Positions 51,239 through 60,440 of a stretch of 64,000 bases of DNA are shown piece after piece (position 1 is the first letter of the stretch; each line of letters opens with the position of its first letter). The position numbers were made by a program, and so were the translations under genes. The notes below the pieces were generated by a model. That model saw nothing but the letters and a program-made list of their open reading frames with translations. It did no database searches and was not told the origin of the DNA. This DNA is from Flavobacteriaceae bacterium UBA5534 (GTDB lineage: Bacteria; Bacteroidota; Bacteroidia; Flavobacteriales; Flavobacteriaceae): the NCBI GenBank assembly GCA_002426015.1, contig DINS01000017.1, forward strand, positions 56,365-120,364, read 5' to 3'.

Positions 51239-51240
51239 AT

Positions 51241-51287
51241 TATAAATATTATGAATATGTCACCAAGAAAGGGATGGAAATTTTCTT
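51241..51287 (-). promoter_or_regulatory. metH leader between SAM-I switch and start codon
   Basis: Contains an imperfect hairpin, CCAAAGAAA with TTTCTTGG (one bulged A, 8 bp), with no U-run. It may be the expression platform of the SAM-I switch, for example by hiding the translation start, rather than a terminator. I see no other signal here. Confidence 0.4.
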
Positions 51288-51398
51288 TGGTTATCTGTCC
51301 GATTAAAAAAATAATCAGTAGAATGTAGCACCTTCTCTATAAAATAAAGGGTTGCCAAGGCTTCAATGGGTCTAATCCCTCCACCTTTCTTGATAACA
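51288..51398 (-). ncRNA. SAM-I (S-box) riboswitch upstream of metH
   Basis: On the minus strand: P1 GTTATC (51392-51397) pairs with GATAAC (51290-51295). Core segments are AAGAAAGGTGGAGGGATTAG, ACCCATTGAAGCCTTGGCAA, and AAGGTGCTACATTC, which match the SAM-I consensus almost base for base. The P4 stem (GATTA ... TAATC) and the final GGACAGATAAC follow. It controls metH part 1, part 2 and metF. A possible promoter is TTTG (51458-51461), 21 bp, AATATTTG (51429-51436). Confidence 0.93.
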
Positions 51399-51487
51399 TT
51401 TCAGTACGTTTTTGAACTTTTACGAATACAAATATTGCCTTATAAAAAATTAAAATCCAAACTTTTTTGAATAAAAATTAAAAATAA

Positions 51488-51517
51488 TTTGTCATCCATT
51501 TTATTTTTTTACTTTTG
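51488..51517 (+). promoter_or_regulatory. metK promoter
   Basis: TTTG (51488-51491), 18 bp, then TACTTTTG (51510-51517): both Bacteroidota boxes are perfect. The transcript would start near 51523, just before the SAM-II-type aptamer. Confidence 0.75.
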
Positions 51518-51530
51518 CCGAAAGAAAATT

Positions 51531-51617
51531 AAGAGGAAAGATTTGACTGATTGCAACCTCAATAAAAAATGCTAAAGGCAGTGTAAACTACCTTCGACGC
51601 TTAACGTCAAATCTTCC
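51531..51617 (+). ncRNA. SAM-II-type riboswitch upstream of metK
   Basis: P1 pairs GAGG (51533-51536) with CCTC (51557-51560). The loop GATTTGACTGATTGCAA matches the SAM-II core (GAUUU ... UUGCA), and the downstream pseudoknot strand TGCTAAAGG (51570-51578) is the conserved GCUAAA. At 51606-51615 GTCAAATCTT is the exact complement of AAGATTTGAC (51538-51547) in the core, so aptamer and 10-bp helix exclude each other. That is a likely expression platform. The metK ATG is at 51641. Confidence 0.82.
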
Positions 51618-51640
51618 GTAACATCCTATAAATTAAAACT

Positions 51641-52894
51641 ATGGCGTATTTATTTACATCAGAAAGTGTGTCTGAAGGTCATCCAGACAAAGTAGCAGAT
51701 CAAATTAGTGATGCACTAATTGATAATTTTTTAGCTTTTGATAAAGACTCAAAAGTAGCATGCGAAACTCTTGTAACCACTGGTCAGGTAGTACTTGCGG
51801 GTGAGGTGAAATCGAATACCTATTTAGACGTTCAAAAAATTGCACGTGATACTATCAACAAAATAGGGTATACCAAAAGTGAGTATATGTTTGATGGTAA
51901 TTCGTGTGGCGTTTTTTCTGCTATACATGAACAATCTGAAGACATTAATCGTGGTGTAGACAGAGCCAACAAAGAAGAACAAGGTGCTGGAGATCAAGGA
52001 ATGATGTTTGGTTATGCAACTCGTGAAACGGATAACTTTATGCCTTTGGCTTTAGATTTATCTCATAGAATTTTAATTGAGTTAGCAGCTTTAAGGAGAG
52101 AGAATAAAGACATAACTTATTTGCGTCCAGATTCAAAAAGTCAGGTAACAATTGAATATAGTGACGATAATGTACCTCAACGAATCGATGCCATTGTTGT
52201 TTCGACTCAACATGATGATTTTGACAATGATGAAGCTATGCTAGCAAAAATCAGAAAGGACATTGTTGAAATTTTAATTCCGAGAGTTAAAGCTGGACTA
52301 CCAGAACATATTCAAGTGTTGTTTAACGATGATATTACCTATCATATCAACCCAACTGGGAAGTTTGTGATTGGTGGACCGCATGGTGATACTGGTTTAA
52401 CAGGACGAAAAATTATTGTTGATACTTATGGTGGAAAAGGCGCTCATGGCGGTGGTGCTTTTAGTGGAAAAGATCCAAGTAAAGTTGACAGAAGTGCTGC
52501 TTATGCTACTCGCCATATTGCAAAAAACCTAGTAGCTTCAGGATTATGTGATGAAGTTTTAGTTCAGGTTTCATATGCTATTGGTGTTGTAAAACCAACA
52601 TCAATTTTTGTTGAAACTTACGGAACTTGCCCTTATAATTTAACCGATGGTGAAATAGCTGAAAAAGTTGCTGAAATATTTGATATGCGACCAGCTGCTA
52701 TAGAGGAACGATTGAAATTACGTAATCCTATATACAGTGAAACTGCTGCTTATGGTCATATGGGAAGAAAACCAGAAATAGTGAGTAAAACCTTTAGCCA
52801 ACCTAATGGTGATGATGTTACTTTAGATGTTGAGTTATTTACTTGGGAAAAACTAGATTATGTTGATAAAGTGAAATCTGCTTTTGGATTGTAA
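51641..52894 (+). CDS. metK: MetK: S-adenosylmethionine synthetase
   Basis: 417-aa enzyme forming SAM from methionine and ATP. Signatures: TSESVSEGHPDKVADQISDA (about 5-24), GAGDQGMMFGYA (about 113-124) and GGGAFSGKDPSKVDRSAAY (about 272-290). It lies behind its own SAM-II-type switch and divergent from metH, so SAM controls both its synthesis and methionine supply. Confidence 0.96.
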   Translation: MAYLFTSESVSEGHPDKVADQISDALIDNFLAFDKDSKVACETLVTTGQVVLAGEVKSNTYLDVQKIARDTINKIGYTKSEYMFDGNSCGVFSAIHEQSEDINRGVDRANKEEQGAGDQGMMFGYATRETDNFMPLALDLSHRILIELAALRRENKDITYLRPDSKSQVTIEYSDDNVPQRIDAIVVSTQHDDFDNDEAMLAKIRKDIVEILIPRVKAGLPEHIQVLFNDDITYHINPTGKFVIGGPHGDTGLTGRKIIVDTYGGKGAHGGGAFSGKDPSKVDRSAAYATRHIAKNLVASGLCDEVLVQVSYAIGVVKPTSIFVETYGTCPYNLTDGEIAEKVAEIFDMRPAAIEERLKLRNPIYSETAAYGHMGRKPEIVSKTFSQPNGDDVTLDVELFTWEKLDYVDKVKSAFGL

Positions 52895-52912
52895 CCCTAA
52901 AGCTTCAAACAA

Positions 52913-52949
52913 TAAAAAAACCTCCAACATAATTTGTTGGAGGTTTTTT
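52913..52949. terminator. metK / M28 peptidase bidirectional terminator
   Basis: AACCTCCAACA (52919-52929), five-base loop, TGTTGGAGGTT (52935-52945), flanked by an A-run and a T-run. Confidence 0.85.
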
Positions 52950-52969
52950 GCTTTTATAAACTATGCGCA

Positions 52970-54544
52970 TTAATCAATACCACCTTTGCGAACTGGTGAG
53001 CGTTGAGTTGGCCATTTTTGTTGTTCGCCTGTTCGTTTACTAATAGGTAGAACACTTTTTTCGTTGGAAGTCTTAGCTTCATCTTCACAAGCCATATAAA
53101 CTAAAATAGCTGTTAAAATCGCATTGCTACGTACGTCATCGAACACAATTTTGTCGTAAGTATCTCTATTGGTGTGCCAAGTATAAGTATGGTAATCCCA
53201 ACTTAACGAACTTAAATTGAAAGCTGGAGCTGCAGCTGCAACAAAAGATGCATTGTCTGAACCTCCTGCACTTGGTGAGCCAGGGAACTCTGTCTTGATG
53301 TGTTTTGAAATATCATCTGGAACAGCATCCAACCAACGCGTCAGATATTCATAGGAATGTAAAAACCCAGCTCCTGATAAGTCCACAACACGTCCTGTAC
53401 CATTATCTTGATTAAACAATGCTTGAATATTGCCAACAATTTCTGGATGGTCTTCTACAAACGACCTTGAACCATTCAGCCCTTGTTCCTCACTTCCCCA
53501 ATGACCAGCGATGATGGTTCGTTTAGGGTTTGGATATATGGTTTTGAGAATACGCATAGCCTCCATCATGATGATAGTCCCTGTACCATTGTCAGTAGCT
53601 CCTGTTGCGCCATCCCAGGAATCTAAATGTGCGGAAAGGATGACGTATTCTTCTGGTTTTTCGGTGCCTTTGATGGTGGCAATGGTATTGAAGGTTGGGG
53701 CTGTTCCCAGGTCTTTGGATTCAGCGACTATTTTAAGTTTTGGTTTGTCACCATATTCTGCCATTCGATAGAGCATGGTGTAATCTTCGAGTTCTAGATC
53801 GACCGTTGGGATTTTTTCGGTTGAAGCACTAAATATTTTGTTTGAACCGATTTCTCTTGACCAGTAGGAGGTAATAATACCCACTGCGCCGGAAGATTCC
53901 AATAACTTAATGCCTTCATCGTTAAAACCACTTCCTCTCCAATTGCTATAGCCTGTTCTCTTTAAGTTGTCGCTAAATAATCCGGAAAGTGAATCACGAT
54001 CCTTTTTCATTTTTTCGAAGGATGCTTCTGTAGCATATTCTTTCCAGTTATCATCTGTACGACCAGTGATTTGGTTTTGAGATATCATGATAAATTTTCC
54101 TTTGATTGTTTTTAGCCATTCGTTAAATTCATTTTTATCCTTAAACGTAGGGATAATAATGGCTTCTGCTGTGACGCCTTTAGGCCCTGTGCCTGGACTC
54201 CAAGCGAGTTGCATTCCATTGAGCGTTTGAACTCTTGGAAAAACCATATCGATGTGTGTGATGCCGCGTTCCCATGCTTTCCATTCGCCCCATTGTTCAT
54301 TTTTTGCAGAAATTCCCCAATTAGCATAGGTGCTTATGACCCAGTCGTTTGCCTGTTTCATTTGCGGTGTTCCAACTAAACGTGGGCCAATAACATCGAT
54401 AAGTTCGTGAGCTAAACGCTCTAATTGAGAATTTTCAGTAGCCTCATTTACGATACTATTTACAACAACATCCGAGCTTTGTGCTTGATTTTGAACTGTA
54501 AATAGCATTGCTGATACAAGCATTAATTTGATTGTTTTTTTCAT
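52970..54544 (-). CDS. exported M28-family zinc peptidase
   Basis: 524 aa with a signal peptide (about 1-21), a PA-domain-like insert (about 115-270) and an M28 peptidase core: LSAHLDSWDGATGATDNGTG (metal-binding His/Asp, about 302-321) and IIAGHWGSEEQGLNGSRSF (catalytic Glu, about 343-361). Probably an exported aminopeptidase or carboxypeptidase; specificity is unknown. No neighbour points to one. Confidence 0.88.
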   Translation of the reverse strand: MKKTIKLMLVSAMLFTVQNQAQSSDVVVNSIVNEATENSQLERLAHELIDVIGPRLVGTPQMKQANDWVISTYANWGISAKNEQWGEWKAWERGITHIDMVFPRVQTLNGMQLAWSPGTGPKGVTAEAIIIPTFKDKNEFNEWLKTIKGKFIMISQNQITGRTDDNWKEYATEASFEKMKKDRDSLSGLFSDNLKRTGYSNWRGSGFNDEGIKLLESSGAVGIITSYWSREIGSNKIFSASTEKIPTVDLELEDYTMLYRMAEYGDKPKLKIVAESKDLGTAPTFNTIATIKGTEKPEEYVILSAHLDSWDGATGATDNGTGTIIMMEAMRILKTIYPNPKRTIIAGHWGSEEQGLNGSRSFVEDHPEIVGNIQALFNQDNGTGRVVDLSGAGFLHSYEYLTRWLDAVPDDISKHIKTEFPGSPSAGGSDNASFVAAAAPAFNLSSLSWDYHTYTWHTNRDTYDKIVFDDVRSNAILTAILVYMACEDEAKTSNEKSVLPISKRTGEQQKWPTQRSPVRKGGID

Positions 54545-54728
54545 TTATCTGTCAATTTTTTAAGTAGTAAATTAAGTCAACCAAAATACGCTATTTTTAA
54601 TTTTAATGTAAGAATACACGCAACCTTTTAACTATTTTAACATCTTGTTTAAAAGCTAACCCAAGCTAGGGATTTTGACTACTTAACTGTTATATTAAAA
54701 AACATATTAACTTTATAACCCAGATTAT

Positions 54729-56528
54729 ATGAAACTTCTTATAAAGAAATCCGTTTTCGCTTTCTTGATTATCACGATAAGCTTAACATCTTGTTTTAAT
54801 GACAATGAATCTGTATTCTCCGATAGCCAAGAACACAATCCAACTGCTTTTGCTGAAAATTTTGGCAATGAAATTTCTCGTGATTTTTTAGGAACAATTA
54901 TCGACAAGAATAACAATCCTATTGAGAATGTTACTGTCACTATTGGCAATAGCAGTACACAGACAGATGCCAATGGCGTTTTTATCATCAACAATGCAAC
55001 TGTAAGGGAACGTTTTGGATATGTTAAAGCTGAAAAGATTGGTTATTTACATGGCTCACGTTCGATTGTGCCATCAACAGGAACTAACAAAGTAACCATT
55101 ATGCTGCTCGAAGAAACTGTTGTAGGAACAACCAATAGCGGAACTTCAGCTACTATAACCTCGCCAGAAGGAGCTTCGGTAACTTTAGCTGGCAATTATG
55201 TTAAAGCCGATGGGTCGGTCTATTCTGGAAGTGTCAATGTCATTATGCATCATCTCGACCCAGCAGACGAGGACATGCAATATCAAATGCCAGGCATGCT
55301 CTATGCTGCCAATGCTCAAAACGAAGAACGTATGTTGCAAACTTTTGGGATGCTAGCTGTAGAACTTAAAGGTAGTGGTGGTGAAAAATTAAATATTGCT
55401 GAAGGTTCTTCTGCCCAAATAAAAGTTCCTCTAGATGCATCGTTATTGGCCAATGCTCCAAGTTCGATACCGCTTTGGCATTTTGATGAAACACATGGAT
55501 ATTGGATAGAAGACGGACAAGCCACGTTAGTTGGTAATGCATATATTGGGACAGTGACTCATTTTTCGTTTTGGAATTGTGATATTCCAGCACAAGCAAT
55601 TACTTTATGTGTAACTGCTAGCGATGAAGCTGGAAACCTTTTAGACAATATAAACATTACTATTACAAGCACCACTTATGGGTCGCGTGGTGGATATACC
55701 AATGCAAATGGTGAAGTCTGTGGTTTGGTACCAAGAAATGAAACACTAACCCTTACAGCTTATAATCTAAATGATTGTGGCAATGTTGCTCTTTACACCT
55801 CAACTATAGGTCCTTTTTCGACAGATTCTAGTATTTCTATTACCATAGCTGATAATGTTGATATTATTTCGGAAACTGTTACTGGAAACTTCAATAGCTG
55901 TAATGGCAATCCTGTTACCGATGGATATGTTTTATTAAAATACCTGAATCAAACTTATATAAATACCGTGTCTGATGGCAGTTTTGAAATTAATTTATTA
56001 CGTTGTAGCGATGAAAACACATTTAAAATTAAAGCTAGTGATTATGTAAACTTACAAACAACTGACAGTATTAGCTACACGTTTACAACTCCATTAACCA
56101 ATATTGGCACGATCACCTCTTGCAATACTGTAACAGAGTTTATTAACTATCAAATAGACAATGAAGAGCCTGTTATCATTCTTGAAGGATTGTATGGGTA
56201 TTTTTACCCAACTAATCCTAATAGTAATTTCCCTGGTTTAAACATAAATGGTTACAGTAACGATCAAACCAATGGCCTATATATGCAGGGTCATTTAAAT
56301 CCTGCGCCTTATGTTGGAACTTATGGCTATTCTGGATTTGGAATAGAAAGTATTGGGTTTGCCATTGAAATGAATATCTCTGAAGTTAACAATAATATTG
56401 TTTTTAACCTCAATGAACTTGGTGCTGTAGGCGAGTATATTGATATTAATTTTAGTGGAGATTATGAAGATTATCAAGGAAATCCTCATACGATAAATGG
56501 AGTTGTCCATATATTAAGAGACCAATAA
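54729..56528 (+). CDS. lipoprotein with carboxypeptidase-regulatory-like domain
   Basis: 599 aa with lipobox LTSC (MKLLIKKSVFAFLIITISLT then Cys22). Near the N-terminus (about 50-130) is a carboxypeptidase D regulatory-like fold (GTIIDKNNNPIENVTVTIGN). More beta-sandwich repeats of Ig-like type follow (NLLDNINITITSTTYGSRGG; a third near 383-455). No catalytic motif. Probably surface-exposed. A hairpin follows at 56551-56579. Confidence 0.78.
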   Translation: MKLLIKKSVFAFLIITISLTSCFNDNESVFSDSQEHNPTAFAENFGNEISRDFLGTIIDKNNNPIENVTVTIGNSSTQTDANGVFIINNATVRERFGYVKAEKIGYLHGSRSIVPSTGTNKVTIMLLEETVVGTTNSGTSATITSPEGASVTLAGNYVKADGSVYSGSVNVIMHHLDPADEDMQYQMPGMLYAANAQNEERMLQTFGMLAVELKGSGGEKLNIAEGSSAQIKVPLDASLLANAPSSIPLWHFDETHGYWIEDGQATLVGNAYIGTVTHFSFWNCDIPAQAITLCVTASDEAGNLLDNINITITSTTYGSRGGYTNANGEVCGLVPRNETLTLTAYNLNDCGNVALYTSTIGPFSTDSSISITIADNVDIISETVTGNFNSCNGNPVTDGYVLLKYLNQTYINTVSDGSFEINLLRCSDENTFKIKASDYVNLQTTDSISYTFTTPLTNIGTITSCNTVTEFINYQIDNEEPVIILEGLYGYFYPTNPNSNFPGLNINGYSNDQTNGLYMQGHLNPAPYVGTYGYSGFGIESIGFAIEMNISEVNNNIVFNLNELGAVGEYIDINFSGDYEDYQGNPHTINGVVHILRDQ

Positions 56529-56550
56529 AAACAAATGGTATTAAAACTTA

Positions 56551-56579
56551 AAGAGCCTTCTCATTTTGAGAAGGCTCTT
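56551..56579. terminator. hairpin after the carboxypeptidase-regulatory-like lipoprotein gene
   Basis: AAGAGCCTTCTCA/TGAGAAGGCTCTT, a 13-bp stem. The T-run is short, so termination is possible but not strong. Confidence 0.6.
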
Positions 56580-56584
56580 TAGTT

Positions 56585-56674
56585 TGCGTTAAGGATTGAG
56601 CAATTTGTTTGAGCTCTTTTTATAGAAAAAGCGAGTTGCGAAAGCCTGCAGTTTTTTGTAAAAACTGAACGCCC
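56585..56674 (+). repeat. structured ~90-nt element, copy 3 (possibly Flavo-1-type)
   Basis: Copy 3 of the element. The outer stem is GCGTT (56586-56590) with AACGC (56668-56672). The inner stem is GCAA (56600-56603) with TTGC (56636-56639), a compensated change from GGCA/TGCC in copies 1 and 2. The apical hairpin CTTTTT/AAAAAG is copy-specific. It lies between two convergent genes. Confidence 0.68.
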
Positions 56675-56680
56675 AAATGT

Positions 56681-59392
56681 TTATAACTCATAACGCAACC
56701 TAAAAGTAAGGAAGCGAGGCTGTATAAAATACTCGGTCGCACTTACTGATATATTGCTATTGGTACTTTGGTTTTGTGACTTTGTATCCAATAAGTTGGT
56801 CGCTTTAATCTCGTATTCCATTTTTGCGTCTTTGCCTTTTCGATAAGATAGGGAGGCATCCCAAAACTCGAAACTATTTAATGTTCTGTCTTGATTGCTA
56901 AACTTGTTATACGAATACTCCGTTTTGAAGGTGAACATTTTTAAAATGTAGGCATCAAAACTGATGGATGGTGCTTTGGTATAAAACTTTGTTCGGCTAC
57001 TACCTTGATCGTTATCTTGGATAACATAACGGTATCCTAGATCGATATTTGGTGCTGTTTTAAAGTTTGTACTGATGCCTGCACGATAGGTTTGCGAATA
57101 GTTTTCGTTGACCGAACGTTGTGCATTGATAAACTGGTTGAATTTTGAGTAGTTAAAATTCCCGTTTAATGTTCCTCTTATCTTGCCAAAATTACGCTGA
57201 AAACGTCCATTAAAACTTAAGCTCTCATCAGCAAAATCGGAATTGAATGGTGAACTCACTCTTACTACGCTTCCTGGAGGGAATGTAGAAGCAGTCCTGA
57301 TATTATCAATACTCTTGTTGTAGTTTATGTTTGCAAACACATTGGTATAATTAAACATATTAAAACTAAAATAAGAGAGATTAAGATTGTGTGACAAGGC
57401 ACTTTGCAATTCTTGATTTCCAGAAAAAATAGAATTGTAATTATTGAGCACTAATCCTCTCGCCAACTGATTGACATCGGTGAATTGCGTTTGCATACGA
57501 TAGTTAAAAACAATTTGCTCACTTTTTTTAAGTTGAATCCTTGTATTGAAATCTGGCAATAATCTGAAAAAATTATCGATGTATTTTGAGCCAAATTGCG
57601 TGTTTTTTGCACTGTAAGCATGTGCCGAAACTCCTGGTGTAAATGTAAAAATACCTGTTTTGAACTGGTAATGTGCTCCCAAATACACATCTGAAAATGT
57701 ATAATCGATATCATTTGCATCTAACCCATCGTTGATAGTTGGAGTTGGATTGAATGTTGAACCATTATCTAAAAACTGGAAAATATCTGAATTAAATTTT
57801 TGGTTGCTATAAATTGTCCCTAAAGTAAAATTGATATTACTTTTTTGATTGAGCACATTCCAATAATCGAGCTTGGCATCTACTTGATTTGATTTTACAC
57901 GCTTGTTTTGTGCAATATCATAGCCAACTTGCATATCGTCTAACCCAAGTGCATCGCCAGTATCGTTATAATTTGCGTTTTCTTCAATGAAGGCATTGTA
58001 AAACGGATCTTCATCTTGTATTAAATGTTGTGCGGAAAAAGCGAAAATATTTTTTTCGTTTAGAGTGTAATAATAATTCAAATTTTGATTGATACTGTAA
58101 GGGCTTGACTCTTCAAATTGGTTGATGTTTCCAATAACTGACGACAAATAATTTTGATCTTGAGATTCTTTTGAAACTCGCCCTATAATATCATAATCTA
58201 ATTGATTATTTGTATTTGGCTTGTACTTGGTGCTAAACTTCAACATCCCCAAATTGCTTCGCTGTGTTGTATTACTTTGGGTATCTTCATCTGGAATGTT
58301 CAAACTTTGATCTGTATATTGAACTGAACTGTTTTCTTGTAACTCGGTTTTACTATTTGAAAAAATGGCAAATCCGCTTATGTCCAATGTTTTTTTAGGC
58401 GAGTAACTAAAATTAGCAGCAGCAAATTTGGTATTGATATCTTTCGCTCTATTATTTTGAAGTGACAAAAACCCCAGGTCATTATTACCTAAACTAATGT
58501 TAGTGCCGCTTTGCGAACTTGGCGCTCTAAAACCTCCAGAAAAATTAAAATAATCTCTACGAGTAAAAGCCACTTCACCAATATTGTTTAAGTCTCCAAT
58601 AATATTGATACTGTATTTTGGACTGTAATAGAATAACTTGGGCTGTGCTAGATATAATGTATTATCATCTGCAACACCTCCACCTGCTGTAATATTACCA
58701 AACCAGAAATTCTTTTTACCTTCTTTTAGTTTGATATTGATGGCAATATTATCTTGGTTGTTGGTGACACCACTCAATTGGCCTACTTCAGCATAGTTTT
58801 TTAAAACCTGAACTTTATCTACAGCATTTGAAGGAATGTTTTTTGTTGCGAGCTTGGTATCACCATCAAAAAAATCTTTCCCATCAACCATTACTTTTGA
58901 GACTTTTTTGCCTTCAATTTCTATTTCACCATCGGCATTCACTTCAACTCCAGGGAGCTTTTTGAGAACATCCTCAAGTTTTCGTTCACTACCATTTTTA
59001 AACGAATCGGCATTGTATATAATGGTATCGCCTTTGATAGTTACTGGCATTTCATAAGTTAGCGTGATTTCATCTAGCGAATTGTCTTCCTTTAAAGTAA
59101 AGTTCTTGTCAATATCAGTTTCTTTGGTTGAGACGGTCTCCTCAAAGGTCTTCATCCCAATGTAGCTCACTTGTATTTTATAGGTTGTATTTTTGGTCAA
59201 TGCTAGCTTAAAACGACCTTGGTCATTAGTAATTGCATACGACTCCAATGTTTTTGTTGCTTCATTTATTGCAATCACATTGGCAAGTTCTAATGGAGCT
59301 CCGATGCTATCTTTGACAACACCTTCTAGTTTTATTTGGGCAAAAGATTGGCTAGCTGCCAAGAGCAGCATTAAGATTGTTAGTTTTTTCAT
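56681..59392 (-). CDS. TonB-dependent-receptor-type outer-membrane protein
   Basis: 903 aa: signal peptide (about 1-18), carboxypeptidase-regulatory-like domain (about 20-105), plug-like domain (about 120-230, LEDVLKKLPGVEVNADGEIE), then a large beta-barrel ending in YEL. Architecture of the TonB-dependent/outer-membrane beta-barrel family of Bacteroidota. Two GLPGLI genes precede it on the same strand, a frequent association. The ligand is unknown. Confidence 0.88.
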   Translation of the reverse strand: MKKLTILMLLLAASQSFAQIKLEGVVKDSIGAPLELANVIAINEATKTLESYAITNDQGRFKLALTKNTTYKIQVSYIGMKTFEETVSTKETDIDKNFTLKEDNSLDEITLTYEMPVTIKGDTIIYNADSFKNGSERKLEDVLKKLPGVEVNADGEIEIEGKKVSKVMVDGKDFFDGDTKLATKNIPSNAVDKVQVLKNYAEVGQLSGVTNNQDNIAINIKLKEGKKNFWFGNITAGGGVADDNTLYLAQPKLFYYSPKYSINIIGDLNNIGEVAFTRRDYFNFSGGFRAPSSQSGTNISLGNNDLGFLSLQNNRAKDINTKFAAANFSYSPKKTLDISGFAIFSNSKTELQENSSVQYTDQSLNIPDEDTQSNTTQRSNLGMLKFSTKYKPNTNNQLDYDIIGRVSKESQDQNYLSSVIGNINQFEESSPYSINQNLNYYYTLNEKNIFAFSAQHLIQDEDPFYNAFIEENANYNDTGDALGLDDMQVGYDIAQNKRVKSNQVDAKLDYWNVLNQKSNINFTLGTIYSNQKFNSDIFQFLDNGSTFNPTPTINDGLDANDIDYTFSDVYLGAHYQFKTGIFTFTPGVSAHAYSAKNTQFGSKYIDNFFRLLPDFNTRIQLKKSEQIVFNYRMQTQFTDVNQLARGLVLNNYNSIFSGNQELQSALSHNLNLSYFSFNMFNYTNVFANINYNKSIDNIRTASTFPPGSVVRVSSPFNSDFADESLSFNGRFQRNFGKIRGTLNGNFNYSKFNQFINAQRSVNENYSQTYRAGISTNFKTAPNIDLGYRYVIQDNDQGSSRTKFYTKAPSISFDAYILKMFTFKTEYSYNKFSNQDRTLNSFEFWDASLSYRKGKDAKMEYEIKATNLLDTKSQNQSTNSNISVSATEYFIQPRFLTFRLRYEL

Positions 59393-59443
59393 TGAAAATT
59401 TTTTGGTTTATTTCCATGAAGATGGAAATCTTTTTGATTGATT

Positions 59444-60331
59444 TTAGTTTCTTCTGAAGTTGCCTCGACCGCGTCCACCATACATTTCTTGCATTTCTTC
59501 AATTTTCTTTTTCATAATGTCATTGTATTCTTGTTTAGTGACTTCTTTTCCTTTGGATGGCACTTTAATTTCTTCTTTTTCTTCAGGATTAATGACAATT
59601 TTAGAGCACAAAATCGTTGTTCTGCCGGAAGACACTTCAAGGATTAAGCCTGGGAGTCCCCAATAATCGCCTGGTCCTTGACTAACAGGTATTTGTGGCG
59701 TGTACCAAGCTGTCACCAAAATTTCTTTTGGCACCTCAATATCATCCATTGGATTATCGGATGGCTCTGATTTTGTTGAGTCCTTGACCTTATCGCCATC
59801 TTTCTTTTCGTCATTGTCTCGGTTACGACGACGCATATTTGTAAAGTCCATTTCGTCTACTTTCTTAACAGCAGTGGCTTTAAAACATGTGTATTGTCCA
59901 ATTTGTTTGGTCTCGCTTTCCATTTTCCAAGCTAATGGTGGCAGTGAATCTTTTATTAAAAACTGCTTACCAAAAAACTCTTGTTCTTGCAATATTTGCG
60001 AAGACTTTACATTTTTGTATTGTGCACCTCCAGTAAAGCTACTCATAAAACCTCCAAAACCACCTCCTTGTCCTGGTGTTTCCAGTTTTTCTTCTTCTTT
60101 GTATATAGATTCGGTTCTGTTGAATGTTAGTATAAAAGTTTTTTCCAACATACTTTTCATACGTTCGGCAAACATCTTTTTTTGCTCCTCACTCATTTGT
60201 CTTCCGCCAAAATTGTCCATATCCATTGTTGTTTTGGATTGGTAATAGGCTTTACCTTGAAAATCTTGGGCTAAAAGCAAATTCGTAACTAAAAGTAATG
60301 TTGCGCACAACTTGATGGTTAATGACTTCAT
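59444..60331 (-). CDS. GLPGLI-family exported protein
   Basis: From ATG 60331 (295 aa; a longer frame opens at 60379, but the signal peptide KSLTIKLCATLLLVTNLLLA starts at 60331). It contains the family name motif YWGLPGLILEVSS and ends in a Gly/Arg-rich tail (MYGGRGRGNFRRN). Function unknown. It is next to a TonB-dependent protein and a paralogous gene. Confidence 0.85.
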   Translation of the reverse strand: MKSLTIKLCATLLLVTNLLLAQDFQGKAYYQSKTTMDMDNFGGRQMSEEQKKMFAERMKSMLEKTFILTFNRTESIYKEEEKLETPGQGGGFGGFMSSFTGGAQYKNVKSSQILQEQEFFGKQFLIKDSLPPLAWKMESETKQIGQYTCFKATAVKKVDEMDFTNMRRRNRDNDEKKDGDKVKDSTKSEPSDNPMDDIEVPKEILVTAWYTPQIPVSQGPGDYWGLPGLILEVSSGRTTILCSKIVINPEEKEEIKVPSKGKEVTKQEYNDIMKKKIEEMQEMYGGRGRGNFRRN

Positions 60332-60397
60332 AAGTTCTATAATTATGGTTTTAAGTTGATAAAAATACTGTTTTACCAAGCATTAGACTCATGAAAC

Positions 60398-60411
60398 ATC
60401 TTTTAGTTAAT
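60398..60411 (-). promoter_or_regulatory. shared 14-base site upstream of GLPGLI gene 2
   Basis: ATCTTTTAGTTAAT on the plus strand, exactly the same 14 bases as 61312-61325 upstream of the other GLPGLI gene. It contains the GTTAA core found repeated at 61320. Possible binding site for the neighbouring response regulator. Confidence 0.45.
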
Positions 60412-60440
60412 CTTCAAAACGTTAAAGTATTCTTAAAAAA

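Noticed and set aside
59409..59430. ATTTCCAT/ATGGAAAT hairpin between the TonB-type and GLPGLI genes as a terminator
   Set aside because: No U-run follows on the minus strand, so I have no basis to call termination.
59700..60245. 181-codon open frame antisense to a GLPGLI gene
   Set aside because: Long but without recognisable protein features; the opposite strand has a signal peptide and the GLPGLI motif.
60332..60379. N-terminal extension of the GLPGLI gene from 60379
   Set aside because: It would place 16 residues before a clean signal peptide that starts at 60331.
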